Assembly: GCA_913060665.1 (NCBI GenBank)
Contig: CAJXUY010000003.1
Span: 265,363 to 329,362 of the forward strand
Length of the DNA: 64,000 bases
Direction of reading: 5' to 3'
Source: an uncultured Oleiphilaceae bacterium
GTDB lineage: Bacteria > Pseudomonadota > Gammaproteobacteria > Pseudomonadales > Oleiphilaceae
The position numbers were made by a program, and so were the translations under genes. The notes under the pieces were generated by a model. That model did not search any database, was not told the origin of the DNA, and saw only the letters and a list, made by a program, of their open reading frames with translations. Positions 6,165-14,585 of this stretch are shown piece after piece (position 1 is the stretch's first letter; each line of letters begins with the position of its first letter).

Positions 6165-7397
6165 TCACTTCAACGCCCCTTCAAGTACTTCATAGTCTTT
6201 GCCTAGATCTCTAACATCTACTACGCCTAACGATCTTATGCTGTTGATGATGCTTTTCTTGTGTTTGAAGTTAACCGCGACTACGGCACGGCCTTGTTTG
6301 CTGCCAACGACTTCTTTTAATACAAACACGATGTTGCCGGTCTTTTTGTGACGTAGTACGGCTTGATAGTCTTTTAGTCGTTCGGGTAAGTCTTGAAGCC
6401 ACGCTTCTGGAAAGGCTTTGGGTTGGCCTGTTTTATCTACCTTTTTATGATCGCCCCGTAGGTGGTTTAGCTGGTTGTCATAAATAACGATGGCGGCGTT
6501 ATTGGGTATAATCTGTTTTGCTTCCAAAGCAGTTATGGTTGATGGGCTTAAAAACCCAACTGTCTGAGCCAACCCTCTGGGGTGCGGTGCCTGGTCTACT
6601 TCTTTTAACCAGGTTTTCCACCCCGCAGTACGCACTTGGTTGCCTTTACTAATGCTTTCGTAGGCGACTTCTTTAAGGTTGTCTGGCAGTTTCATTAATT
6701 CCTGCCCCCATGCTAGGTCGGGACCTATCCATGCTTTGCCTACGTTGTAATCCCAACCTGTATCGATACCGTCGGGTACATCACCATAGACTTCACCCGT
6801 GCGGCTGTTTTCTCTTGGTTTTGGGTCTATGTTTGGCGACTCTGATACGCTGAGGCCCAACTTTTCAAGCTGTCTTTGATTAGCCGTAATAACATAACAA
6901 CGACACCCCCAACCATTGGGCGGATAGTGAGTATTCCACCACGGGTCATCCACGGGTAATGCGATGCTTTGCCAAGCTCTGTGTTGATCTCTAACTGCTT
7001 CATCACCCACGGTGTAATAGATTAAATACGGCCGTCTTTGCTTGTTCTGCTCAATCTGTTTCCAGCGGCCAGCCATGTGAGCGGTGCGTAAGTTAGTGTC
7101 ATAAATAACACGGGTTCGCCAGCCTCGATTGCCGTTGTAACTCCAACCATGGCGCTTAACGCTTTGGTCGAACTTCTCTCTAAACTGGGCAATGGTTTCA
7201 CCATTATCTAAGGCATCTTGGATTGCCTGATGAAACTCACCGAGCAGCTGCATTTTAGTAACACCGGACACGGTAAATGCTTTGCCTTGCACTGGCCCTA
7301 TTAGTTGATCCCACCGTTCGGTGGGGATATCAATCTTTTGGCGGATATGCTCAATGGCTTCCTTTGCGGGAACTCCTTTGAATGCGATATCAGGCAT
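6165..7397 (-). CDS. Mu gpF-like head morphogenesis protein with C-terminal nuclease-like (PBECR-type) domain
   Basis: 410 aa. Residues about 40-190 are the Mu gpF/SPP1 gp7 domain, with the helical FREKFDQSVKRHGW region, VIYDTNLRTAHMAGRW, and the closing motif HYPPNGWGCRCYV. It is a minor capsid protein needed for head assembly. After residue about 280 a separate domain follows (IVIYDNQLNHLRGDHKKVD, PEAWLQDLPERL, AVLRHKKTGNIVFVLKEV, RAVVAVNFKHKK). It resembles the PBECR barnase/EndoU/colicin-like nuclease domains described as fusions to phage head proteins. Such tails are thought to be packaged and injected. The gpF part is firm and the nuclease part is pattern-based. Confidence 0.85.
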   Translation of the reverse strand: MPDIAFKGVPAKEAIEHIRQKIDIPTERWDQLIGPVQGKAFTVSGVTKMQLLGEFHQAIQDALDNGETIAQFREKFDQSVKRHGWSYNGNRGWRTRVIYDTNLRTAHMAGRWKQIEQNKQRRPYLIYYTVGDEAVRDQHRAWQSIALPVDDPWWNTHYPPNGWGCRCYVITANQRQLEKLGLSVSESPNIDPKPRENSRTGEVYGDVPDGIDTGWDYNVGKAWIGPDLAWGQELMKLPDNLKEVAYESISKGNQVRTAGWKTWLKEVDQAPHPRGLAQTVGFLSPSTITALEAKQIIPNNAAIVIYDNQLNHLRGDHKKVDKTGQPKAFPEAWLQDLPERLKDYQAVLRHKKTGNIVFVLKEVVGSKQGRAVVAVNFKHKKSIINSIRSLGVVDVRDLGKDYEVLEGALK

Positions 7398-7632
7398 CCG
7401 AACATTCCTTTGCTAATGCATTAACCATGTCTCTACGAACACCTTGAATATGGCTATTCAGAGTATTCCAGATTTGTTTTTGTTTTGGTGTCAGCCCCTT
7501 TTCTAAAAATTCTTCTTCAAATTTCTCCATGCCTTTGACGTTTCGTGACATCTCGCTTGCTACAAATATGTGAGCAATGGTGTCGACTACATCCATTTGA
7601 GGGTTAGATAGTTTCTTGAGCTTACTAGGCAT
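7390..7632 (-). CDS. Small phage protein between portal and gpF
   Basis: 80 aa, mostly helical, acidic and basic mixed (MEKFEEEFLEKGLTPKQKQI, WNTLNSHIQGVRRDMV). It overlaps the portal gene by 8 bp and gpF by 8 bp, so the three are translationally coupled. No domain is recognised. Its position suggests a head-assembly accessory or a partner of the gpF C-terminal domain, for example an immunity or chaperone subunit, but this is only contextual. Confidence 0.7.
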   Translation of the reverse strand: MPSKLKKLSNPQMDVVDTIAHIFVASEMSRNVKGMEKFEEEFLEKGLTPKQKQIWNTLNSHIQGVRRDMVNALAKECSDA

Positions 7633-9139
7633 GGTCTTTCATCCCTTCGGCCATGGCCAATTGCATGAGTTGAACGTTTACATCTTGTAGTTGTGCGTCA
7701 TCCATTTGACCGAATAGTTTGGGCAAATCATCCATAAACTCTGAAAGCGATCGGCCTTGTTTTTCATACTCTCGCAGCATGGCAAAAGCGGGGTCGATTA
7801 GATTCTTTTCAATCACCGCATCGGCTTCTTCTATGGCGACGTTGATTAGCTCTTCATTGGTGTTGGATGCAAACTCGTGAGGCTGGCCACATGAGCAACT
7901 GTTAGATGAAAACTCAGCCGGTTGAGTGGGGGCAGCTTTTAGCACGTCGCTTTCATCACTCGCTTCTGGAATATTCATTTCTTTATGAAAGGCAGACTTA
8001 CTGACATTGTCTGAAATACGGGTGGCGATTTCGTATATTTCAGCCCGCTCTTTTCTCACCTCTTTCGGTTTGTAGAACTCAATTCTGGGGGGGATTACAT
8101 GATCCCCGAAGTTGAATTTTGTGATCCAGGCAAACGCTTCGTTGATGGTGGCTTCTACTATATTACGATCGCTTTCATTGACGTTTTCTGAACGCTCTAA
8201 GTGGGTTTTACTGGCGGCATTAGACCCCACTTTACCCATTTCGGTGGCGAGTGTTTGGCTGGTCAGCGCCTTTGACATTTCGCGATTGCAGAGATGGATC
8301 ATTGACTCTTGTGCCAGCTCACCGGAACTGCTGACAGTCATCAAATCAATGGTGTCACCTTCAGGAATAGCCGCCACCCCAGACGACAGCATATCTTGCA
8401 GCGCCCTGAGTAAATCGTTTTGTTCATTAACGGGTGTGCCGACTGGATATCGACCGACTGGCCATGGCAAACCATGCCGCTCACAGAACTGGTAGAAGAA
8501 CTTAAAACCGCCATGCTTAAAGGTATAAGGCCAAAAGCAACTTGAGAATAACGCCTGCCCGTAGGGGTTGTCTGTGGATGGCATGTGGCGAGTTAATAAG
8601 AACTTATAGGGCGGCACTTCTTGCCCTGTTGACGGGTGGTCTCGGGTGAGTAAACGCAGGTTATTGGCTTCATCAAAACGGAACCGTCTATTGGGGCGAT
8701 CAAGTACTTGAGTCGGCAATAAATGCCCATCGACGTAGTCCCAGATTAACTCATGAACGCGATAACCATACAGCACCGCCGTGGCCATATTCCAGACAAT
8801 ATCTTTCCAGGTCATAAACGGGGCTGGGGATGATTTAAGCCACTGATTACAGAGTTCAATGGCTTGATCTTCTTGTGTGCCATCGTCTGCGTCATCACCG
8901 CCTACGACGCGCAATTTAAAGCCTAATAACCCCGCCCGAACTGTCCGCAATTCACCCATTACATGGGCATCACCCATGATCGCTTCATAGGCCAGTTGAG
9001 ACTGCCCCATTTGGCGCAAAATTGGATCTGGATTAGGCAGTACAGAAAGGCCCTGGTAAAACGCCGGATCGGTGCCTCGGCTTGCCAGTTCAGCACTTAA
9101 TATTTTCTTTGCCATTGACTGTGTATTAACTTGTTTCAT
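7625..9139 (-). CDS. Portal protein, DUF935 (Mu gp29-like) family
   Basis: 504 aa, typical of Mu gp29. Family features include the N-terminal DPAFYQGLSVLPNPDPILRQ, the GYRVHELIWDYVDG segment, YQFCERHGLPWPVGRYPVGT, and LTSQTLATEMGKVGSNAASK before the C-terminal helices. Twelve copies should form the ring through which DNA is packaged and to which the tail joins. A Cys-rich insert (SNSCSCGQPHEFASN, about residue 400) is unusual. It lies directly behind the large terminase (4-bp gap) and ahead of gpF, the classic head-gene order. Confidence 0.92.
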   Translation of the reverse strand: MKQVNTQSMAKKILSAELASRGTDPAFYQGLSVLPNPDPILRQMGQSQLAYEAIMGDAHVMGELRTVRAGLLGFKLRVVGGDDADDGTQEDQAIELCNQWLKSSPAPFMTWKDIVWNMATAVLYGYRVHELIWDYVDGHLLPTQVLDRPNRRFRFDEANNLRLLTRDHPSTGQEVPPYKFLLTRHMPSTDNPYGQALFSSCFWPYTFKHGGFKFFYQFCERHGLPWPVGRYPVGTPVNEQNDLLRALQDMLSSGVAAIPEGDTIDLMTVSSSGELAQESMIHLCNREMSKALTSQTLATEMGKVGSNAASKTHLERSENVNESDRNIVEATINEAFAWITKFNFGDHVIPPRIEFYKPKEVRKERAEIYEIATRISDNVSKSAFHKEMNIPEASDESDVLKAAPTQPAEFSSNSCSCGQPHEFASNTNEELINVAIEEADAVIEKNLIDPAFAMLREYEKQGRSLSEFMDDLPKLFGQMDDAQLQDVNVQLMQLAMAEGMKDHA

Positions 9140-9143
9140 AAAT

Positions 9144-10778
9144 TTAACCGTGACTTAAAAGGGTTTTAAAGCTGGCTCGTTGGGTGGTTAAAATGCGTGG
9201 CATTCCGCCTGCGCCACTAGCGGCTAATGCCCATAGCATGTGCAAGCAATCAGGGCCGTCGTCATGGTCGGCTTCGGGCCAAAATCGGAGTTGCTCAAGA
9301 AGCACCGACTGGTTCTGACGAAAGCGGATAAGGCCGTTAGCCACATGAGGCTGAAGCGATTCAATACGCAGCCCTTTATCGACAATAGGATGAACGCCCC
9401 GGGCAGGTACATGGCGATGCTCTTTGGCACTGCGTTTAACCAGCTCCGTTTTCAAAAACTCCTGAAACTGAACGGTCTCAATGGCCCATGCCATGATCAT
9501 CGGATATTGCTTTTGAAATTCGATAATATCGCTAATAATCTTATCGGGTACCCGCCTGCAAATACTCGCTTCAACCACATCTAAAATGCCGTGTTCTCGG
9601 TCATAGCCCCCCACCATAATGGCGGACGGATCACGGCTTTTATTGTTCTTACCAAGCGAAGGGTCACACGCTCCGTAATAGAGCCAGTCGCGGCAGGGAA
9701 CGACCCAATAAGTGAGGTCTTTAAACGGCGCAGCGTCATCGTTGCTAGGGTCGTTTTGCATCTCACAATCAAATGCATGATGATCATCAGAGCGCACTTT
9801 CATGAGTAGCAATAAGGGGCGTGTGCCAGGCCAGCTGACGACTGAGCCTTCGTCCATTGCGGTCTTATTTTGTTCGTAGAATAGATCCGCTGCGTCTTCG
9901 CCCTGGTTGAATAAAATCTCTTCCCAGCGTTGCCATAAATCCATGCGATCAGGCCAGCGCACAATCGCTTTAAACAGTGCCGAGTTCCAAGTGGGTGACT
10001 TTAAAACCCGGTTCAATACCGAGTCATAATGGAGAATGGTACCGAGATAAAAAACATCCATTGACCCGTCAGGGGGCCCCAACTTCAATACGGCTTTGTT
10101 AATCCATTTTTGCAGTTTGTCGCGCTGTTCTTTTTTACGAACGTTCTCATCATTCTCTATATCATCCAAGAGAATAAGGTCTGGGCGATGAGGGCCAAAG
10201 CGCCATCCTCGCAACTTCTTACCGGCCCCAGCGGCTTTGATTTTTCGATTGTTGGCGGTGACAATTTCGCCTACCTGCCAAACACGACCCGCCCCACATG
10301 CGTCTGGGAAGTCTTGTTTGAGGCGAGGGTTGGACTCCAACTCAACTTTAATGGCTTCCAGCATCTGAATCGACTGATCCATCGCATCCATAATGATGCC
10401 GATAAAATGCTTTCGCTCTGTGATAGAGCACCACAGCGCACCGAGTTGAGTTAACAGCGTCGACTTTGCCTCACCACGAGGGGCCGCTATCGCCTCTTTA
10501 CAGCCCTTGTCTGCATCAATTTTGGCAGGGAAGTTTTCATGTACATACTGATGAAAAATACTGGGGTTGCTGTTGATATAATGGGGGAAATAAGTATTAC
10601 AGAAGAACGCATAATCGTTCCACGCTCTTTTACGCCGCTCTTTACTCGCAACAGGGTCTGTCGAAAACGCCTCACACTCAGCCTCTATTAATAGACGCTG
10701 TTCGGCCGCCATATTCGCGAGCTTCTTGAGAAACTCTTTGGTGGTGAGTTTACTTAAATCGATGTCATCCAAAGACAC
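9144..10778 (-). CDS. Terminase large subunit (Mu gp28-like)
   Basis: About 544 aa. The ATPase has AAPRGEAKSTLLTQLGALW (Walker A, about residues 98-107) and PDLILLDDIENDE (Walker B). The nuclease domain has GACDPSLGKNNKSRDPSA with its acidic metal ligand and the distal DHDDGPDCLHMLWA motif. It is the packaging motor and headful nuclease. I chose the GTG at 10778 because GAGGAG lies 8 bp before it. A frame start at 10805 would lie inside the small terminase and has no such site. It overlaps the small-terminase end by 14 bp, implying coupled translation. Confidence 0.93.
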   Translation of the reverse strand: MSLDDIDLSKLTTKEFLKKLANMAAEQRLLIEAECEAFSTDPVASKERRKRAWNDYAFFCNTYFPHYINSNPSIFHQYVHENFPAKIDADKGCKEAIAAPRGEAKSTLLTQLGALWCSITERKHFIGIIMDAMDQSIQMLEAIKVELESNPRLKQDFPDACGAGRVWQVGEIVTANNRKIKAAGAGKKLRGWRFGPHRPDLILLDDIENDENVRKKEQRDKLQKWINKAVLKLGPPDGSMDVFYLGTILHYDSVLNRVLKSPTWNSALFKAIVRWPDRMDLWQRWEEILFNQGEDAADLFYEQNKTAMDEGSVVSWPGTRPLLLLMKVRSDDHHAFDCEMQNDPSNDDAAPFKDLTYWVVPCRDWLYYGACDPSLGKNNKSRDPSAIMVGGYDREHGILDVVEASICRRVPDKIISDIIEFQKQYPMIMAWAIETVQFQEFLKTELVKRSAKEHRHVPARGVHPIVDKGLRIESLQPHVANGLIRFRQNQSVLLEQLRFWPEADHDDGPDCLHMLWALAASGAGGMPRILTTQRASFKTLLSHG

Positions 10779-11259
10779 GCGATAACTCCTCACCAAACGG
10801 CTCAAGAATCTCCATAAACACGTCTACATGCTGAGGGAAACGCTTACGAATAAAATCAACTTGTCGCTGCAGTACATCCATCGCAATAGACAGTGCCGAT
10901 AACTCTGGGTTAGACGCTCCAGCGGCCTTAATGGTTTTGTTATAAGCATCAGCCAAGCGTGCAATCGCATCGGCTTTTTGCAGTGCCGGAATATCTGCGT
11001 TTTTAATGTCTTCGATAGTGGTTTGAAACAACAATACGAAGTCTTCAATTACCTCAGCGGTTAATGCCTGCACACCACTCGATGAAATTCGAATGGCCGC
11101 TTTCGCGCTATCCCAATCATCACCCGTCGCTTTGGCATTACGCTTCCATGCTCGAACGGTTTCGTAAGGCACACTATTCAGGTCAGCCGCCGCTTTAAGT
11201 GGGTGGCCCTGAATGAAGGACTTACGAACCTTGGTTTTAACTTCTTGACTATATGCCAC
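10765..11259 (-). CDS. Terminase small subunit, DUF1804 (Mu gp27-like)
   Basis: 164 aa. The N-terminal helix-turn-helix (KVRKSFIQGHPLKAAADLN, then SVPYETVRAWKRNAKATG) matches the DNA-binding start of DUF1804 proteins. A helical middle and the end QVDFIRKRFPQHVDVFMEIL follow. It should recognise the phage pac end and hand DNA to the large subunit encoded directly downstream. The order small terminase, large terminase, portal, gpF is the standard Mu series, here on the minus strand. Confidence 0.9.
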   Translation of the reverse strand: MAYSQEVKTKVRKSFIQGHPLKAAADLNSVPYETVRAWKRNAKATGDDWDSAKAAIRISSSGVQALTAEVIEDFVLLFQTTIEDIKNADIPALQKADAIARLADAYNKTIKAAGASNPELSALSIAMDVLQRQVDFIRKRFPQHVDVFMEILEPFGEELSRVFG

Positions 11260-11271
11260 GTAACAACCCGC

Positions 11272-11622
11272 CTATGAATTACTGATAACTTCAATAATTT
11301 TGACGCCAGCGGTAATGATTGCAGCGCCTGCACCACTGGTGACCATGGCTTTTTTACGGGTGTTTTGTTGCTGGTCGTTCAACTTAGAGATCGCCTTGCT
11401 ATGCTCATCTAGCCGGTTTTCAGTATCGGCTTTATGGTCATCAATACGCCGATTGATCGCGGCTGTTGAGTCTTGAACATTTTTAGCCAGGTCATCAATC
11501 CGTTGATTGGTGGAGTGATTACTTTGCTGAATCAGGGTTTGAATGCCGGTTAAAGCCCCCCTGATTTCGCCTAGTGATTCAGCGATGTGCAGATCACCTT
11601 TATTATTCTTTTCATCAGTCAT
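11272..11622 (-). CDS. Coiled-coil protein with C-terminal membrane anchor
   Basis: 116 aa. A long heptad-like region (RIDDLAKNVQDSTAAINRRI, DDHKADTENRLDEHSKAISK) leads to one C-terminal hydrophobic helix (SGAGAAIITAGVKIIEVI). Such tail-anchored coiled coils occur in lysis cassettes of Mu-like phages. With the amidase two genes upstream, a holin, antiholin or spanin-like role is possible but not shown. It sits between DUF3164 and the small terminase. Confidence 0.7.
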   Translation of the reverse strand: MTDEKNNKGDLHIAESLGEIRGALTGIQTLIQQSNHSTNQRIDDLAKNVQDSTAAINRRIDDHKADTENRLDEHSKAISKLNDQQQNTRKKAMVTSGAGAAIITAGVKIIEVISNS

Positions 11623-11631
11623 GAGTCATCC

Positions 11632-12249
11632 TTATAGTGCTGCGATATCGAGTGGAATCGGTTGGTATTTACCTGCGCTGTTGCGTTCATACATGCGCAG
11701 ATAGGGCTTGGTGTCGATGATGCTGATACTGTCTGCAATGGCATCCATTGCTTCGCCCCATCGCGTATCGTCAATCTTGTGTTTACGCAGGCCGAGAATA
11801 CGGGAGGTGCTGACTTTGCCTTGCTTATCGGTTTGAAAGGCATCGTTAACAATCACTTTGATCGCTTCGTTGGAGCCTTCCATCCACTCATGAATACATT
11901 CATCAATGAGAGACTTGGCCGCATCGAGTTCAGGGCCAAATACCATGTGTTCTGCAACGGCTATTTTCACCTGGTACTGGCCGTCATAGGAGCTCAAACA
12001 GATGTTGCCCTTCTTGCCCCCCAGCTTAGCGCCGTATTTTTCGTTAACCAGGTCAACCAGCGCCAATACATCCCCCATGGCCTCGGCTTTAAATGCCTTC
12101 ATCTGAGCCTGAACGACCTTGGCCTTTTTAACGACTTCTTTAACCAGCTCGCTTTTAGCTTTATCAAGATCGTCAACCATATTGATGGGTATTAATCGGC
12201 CTTTGTGATCTTTTAAGTACCCTTCGGGCACCGCCATATCTTGGCTCAT
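11632..12249 (-). CDS. DUF3164 family phage protein
   Basis: 205 aa, with the family's features: an N-terminal PEGYLKDHKGRLIPINMVDD, a helical basic region, YGAKLGGKKGNICLSSYDGQ, and the end SISIIDTKPYLRMYERNSAG. Members are common in Mu-like phages, where they usually lie in the early operon near the transposition genes. Here the gene is in the leftward late operon, overlapping the amidase stop by an ATGA junction. Its biochemical role is not known to me; DNA binding has been suggested by its basic character only. Confidence 0.85.
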   Translation of the reverse strand: MSQDMAVPEGYLKDHKGRLIPINMVDDLDKAKSELVKEVVKKAKVVQAQMKAFKAEAMGDVLALVDLVNEKYGAKLGGKKGNICLSSYDGQYQVKIAVAEHMVFGPELDAAKSLIDECIHEWMEGSNEAIKVIVNDAFQTDKQGKVSTSRILGLRKHKIDDTRWGEAMDAIADSISIIDTKPYLRMYERNSAGKYQPIPLDIAAL

Positions 12250-12761
12250 GAGTTTTCCTCAAGTGTTAAAATATGCTCTGGCAATGGCTCCATATCATTG
12301 GCAAGCCAATCGGCAACAGAGTATCCAGGGCAGGTTTTGTGGGGTGCCACCTCATGGTGAGCACGAATGAATTTGAGACTTGGAATCCTGCTTTGCAGGC
12401 CTTTAACAACGAGTTTTAGTGAGAACCATTGTTCGGGGGTGAAGCGATCCATGCCGACCAGGCATAGCCCAATTGAATTAATGTTGTGTTTGTATGCATG
12501 CGCGCCTACTTCTTCGAGGTGCCGACCCAGCTCTATATCGCCATGGGTGGTAATCACCAAATGATAACCAATGTGTTTAAAGTACGGCGCATGGTGTGCT
12601 GCAAGGGGCGAGGAACGATTAAACGGCCGTTGACCATTTTTTAAACGGTCATCGCCATGCCACTGATCAATATCAGCCGCATCATGAAAACGGCCATTAG
12701 GCGTTGCCGAGCAGTGGATGAACAGAGTATCTATTTGGTCGAGTTTGCGTTGTATAGTCAT
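12246..12761 (-). CDS. N-acetylmuramoyl-L-alanine amidase (endolysin, Amidase_2)
   Basis: 171 aa, the size of T7 lysozyme-type amidases. Zinc ligands can be placed: His16 (LFIHCSATP), a His in RAHHEVAPHKTCPG (135/136) and Cys144. Tyr66 in GYHLVI is the catalytic tyrosine equivalent. It should cleave the peptidoglycan amide bond for host lysis. There is no signal peptide, so export depends on a holin. It is the first gene of the leftward late operon. Its ATG has no clear Shine-Dalgarno sequence and lies 33 bp after the shared palindrome, in the same geometry as the rightward protease gene. Confidence 0.92.
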   Translation of the reverse strand: MTIQRKLDQIDTLFIHCSATPNGRFHDAADIDQWHGDDRLKNGQRPFNRSSPLAAHHAPYFKHIGYHLVITTHGDIELGRHLEEVGAHAYKHNINSIGLCLVGMDRFTPEQWFSLKLVVKGLQSRIPSLKFIRAHHEVAPHKTCPGYSVADWLANDMEPLPEHILTLEENS

Positions 12762-12794
12762 GTGACTAGGATGAATTAACGCAGGTGTTGATTA

Positions 12795-12814
12795 CATGCC
12801 GACATTGGTCGGCG
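12795..12814 (-). promoter_or_regulatory. Late-operon activator site, leftward copy
   Basis: CATGCCGACATTGGTCGGCG is a 20-bp exact match to 22770-22789. Its core is a perfect palindrome (GCCGAC, ATTG, GTCGGC). It lies between the early-operon end and the amidase ATG. About 34 bp from its centre, on the minus strand, CATCCT stands 6 bp before the ATG. At the rightward copy CATACT stands 6 bp before its ATG. I infer an activator (Mor-type) site. Confidence 0.7.
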
Positions 12815-12850
12815 GGAGTAGAATAGAGAAAGAAAGGAGTTTACGTTTTA

Positions 12851-12880
12851 CAGGGGAAGCCCCCCAGCTGTCAACTGGGG
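12851..12880 (-). terminator. Hairpin at the end of the leftward early operon
   Basis: CCCCAG (12862-12867) pairs with CTGGGG (12875-12880) and overlaps the stop codon of the last early gene (12871). On the minus strand a second small GGGG/CCCC hairpin follows, but the T-run is weak. It may separate early and late transcription; termination strength is uncertain. Confidence 0.45.
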
Positions 12881-13263
12881 ATTTTAGGGAGGTTAAGGTC
12901 GAGTTTAGCCAGCAGCTGGCTCATATGCTTCTTTTGGTGGGCGCGCCATTCGGGGGTTGTTTTACCATATAGCTGCTCTTGGGTTGAGCCTGGCAGAACA
13001 GGCAGGCAGCGTGAAAACTCAGAGGGCGAAGGCCAGCGAGTGCAGTTTTGAGCGAGGGTTAAAAACGCATTATTAATGGCCTCACCCCCTAACTCATCGC
13101 CCCATTTGTGTTTCTTCCACAGCACGTCAACCCATACATCAGCGGTTTGCAAAATGGTATCGGCAGATGGCGTATTGTCCAGGCGCAGCGCCATGAGTTT
13201 TTGCAACCCATCGGCGATGGCAATATCAAACCAATCAGGAATCATGTTGTTGGCTTCTGGCAT
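12871..13263 (-). CDS. Hypothetical phage protein, 130 aa (last gene of the early operon)
   Basis: Helical, tryptophan-rich protein (IPDWFDIAIADGLQKLMALR, VWVDVLWKKHKWGDELGGEA) with WPSPSEFSRCLPVLPGS in the middle. That last pattern recalls the N-terminal domains of some phage replication-loader (lambda P-like) proteins, but the match is too weak to name. GGAG lies 9 bp before the ATG. It overlaps the previous gene by 29 bp, so the two are coupled. It is placed after Mor at the end of the early transcript. Confidence 0.65.
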   Translation of the reverse strand: MPEANNMIPDWFDIAIADGLQKLMALRLDNTPSADTILQTADVWVDVLWKKHKWGDELGGEAINNAFLTLAQNCTRWPSPSEFSRCLPVLPGSTQEQLYGKTTPEWRAHQKKHMSQLLAKLDLNLPKIPS

Positions 13264-13693
13264 GTTTACGTTGCTCCAAAAGGTCTATGGCCTGTCCGGT
13301 TTTTGATGATGCCGTTGCAGGCTTATGGGTGTGTTGAGCTAATGCGGGTTGAACGCCAACCGTCTCAAAAACACGCATTAAATAATTGTGTTTTGATAAC
13401 GGCTTCCAGTTGGGCTGCTGTTGTTTTTCACGCAGGCTATCTAATGTCACATTGAGTGCGGCGGCGAGTTGCTCGGGTGGCTGTAACGCCACCACCTCAT
13501 GTGCAATTTTGAGCGCTCTGCGCCAACTGAGCGCTTGTTTTAGCGGTCTAAACAGCCCCAAGTAAGCAACCAATGGGCGAGAAACATCGGTATCTAGCGT
13601 CGCCAGTAGCGCCATTAACTCCCGCCCCGCATCATCATTAATGATGGCCTCAAGCGAAAAACGTGCACCACAGCAAGGGCAAGTACTTAGCAT
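13235..13693 (-). CDS. Hypothetical phage protein with N-terminal zinc-finger-like motif
   Basis: 152 aa starting MLSTCPCCGARFSLEAIIND, so it begins with a CPxC-type cysteine pair typical of a short zinc ribbon, though the second pair is missing. The rest is helical (LGLFRPLKQALSWRRALKIA, LNVTLDSLREKQQQP) and could bind nucleic acid. GGAG precedes the ATG. Similar proteins stand next to Mor in other Mu-like phages in my recollection, but no function is established. Confidence 0.65.
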   Translation of the reverse strand: MLSTCPCCGARFSLEAIINDDAGRELMALLATLDTDVSRPLVAYLGLFRPLKQALSWRRALKIAHEVVALQPPEQLAAALNVTLDSLREKQQQPNWKPLSKHNYLMRVFETVGVQPALAQHTHKPATASSKTGQAIDLLEQRKHARSQQHDS

Positions 13694-13696
13694 GAC

Positions 13697-14158
13697 TTAC
13701 TCCATGTGCCCGACTTGTTTGTACAGCGCGTGCCACTCATTTAACAGTTCTGATGTCGCTCGCATATCACTGCCTGCCTCTTCGCCTGCATCGACAAAGT
13801 CTCTCAGCTCTTGAGACATTTTTACCGCCTGGTGAATGACTACGCCTAACAGTTCTAATGCATCGATAGTAAACGTATTTTCAATCATCTGTTCATCTTT
13901 GGCAGGTTCGCCGTGTAACATGCTGGCAAAGTGATGACGAAACAGTTTGGCTTTTTTAGCGTTGAACGCCGCGAAGAATTGTTCAGCCCCTTCTTGGTCT
14001 GACTCACTTTCAGCATCATGAGAGGGCGCTAATGAAAAGTGGATCCCATCTACTACGGTTGTAATATGTACCGCTGATTCAGCGTTATCATCGCTGACTA
14101 ATTGAACCAGTAACTGGCCGTTTTCAAAATCATAGAGTTTGGCAAATTGGTTGCTCAT
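13697..14158 (-). CDS. Hypothetical early phage protein, 153 aa
   Basis: I place the start at ATG 14158 (MSNQFAKLYDFENGQLLVQL), which has AAGGTGA upstream. The frame extends further but without a ribosome-binding site. The protein is acidic, with a beta-like N-terminal part containing HITTVVDGIHFSLAPSHD, then helices including LELLGVVIHQAVKMSQELRD. No family is named. It directly follows Mor in the leftward operon. Confidence 0.65.
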   Translation of the reverse strand: MSNQFAKLYDFENGQLLVQLVSDDNAESAVHITTVVDGIHFSLAPSHDAESESDQEGAEQFFAAFNAKKAKLFRHHFASMLHGEPAKDEQMIENTFTIDALELLGVVIHQAVKMSQELRDFVDAGEEAGSDMRATSELLNEWHALYKQVGHME

Positions 14159-14168
14159 AGTGTTCACC

Positions 14169-14585
14169 TTATTCGTTAAATAAATCAATTTGGTTTTCGT
14201 TACGCAGCTCACTCACAATGCGCTCTACATGGCGCTCGGTATAATTAAGGGTGAGTGCAATACAGCTATTACTTTTACCGTCTTCTTTCATCTCAAGTAC
14301 TAGGTGACGCTTGATCTGCTTGATGGCTTTATCGATCTTTGGGAGCCTCATAGGCGTTTCACCAAAGTGCGCACAGAGTACTTTTAGGTTGTCGAATCCA
14401 ATGACACGGGCAATGGTATGATCAGCCGTTGCTTTACCTGGCACGTAAAGACGAATGCCTGCGTAAGCATCTGCAAGATCAAGTGCTGAGCCTAATCCAA
14501 TCAGGCCACCCAGCTCCTGAAGTGATTCAGGTAACAGTTCGCTGTTGATACGATTGGCATCTATATCTGCCCGTGTTATTTCCAT
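14169..14585 (-). CDS. mor: Mor-family transcription activator
   Basis: 138 aa. It has the Mor/C family layout: an N-terminal dimerisation region (LPESLQELGGLIGLGSALDL, residues about 18-40), the linker LYVPGK, and a C-terminal helix-turn-helix (LEMKEDGKSNSCIALTLNYT, ERHVERIVSELR). In Mu, Mor activates the middle promoter, and its homologue C activates late promoters, through an upstream palindrome. Here I see only one member, so it probably drives both late operons directly. The 20-bp palindrome at 12795 and 22770 is its likely target. Its ATG overlaps the GemA stop by 1 bp. Confidence 0.9.
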   Translation of the reverse strand: MEITRADIDANRINSELLPESLQELGGLIGLGSALDLADAYAGIRLYVPGKATADHTIARVIGFDNLKVLCAHFGETPMRLPKIDKAIKQIKRHLVLEMKEDGKSNSCIALTLNYTERHVERIVSELRNENQIDLFNE

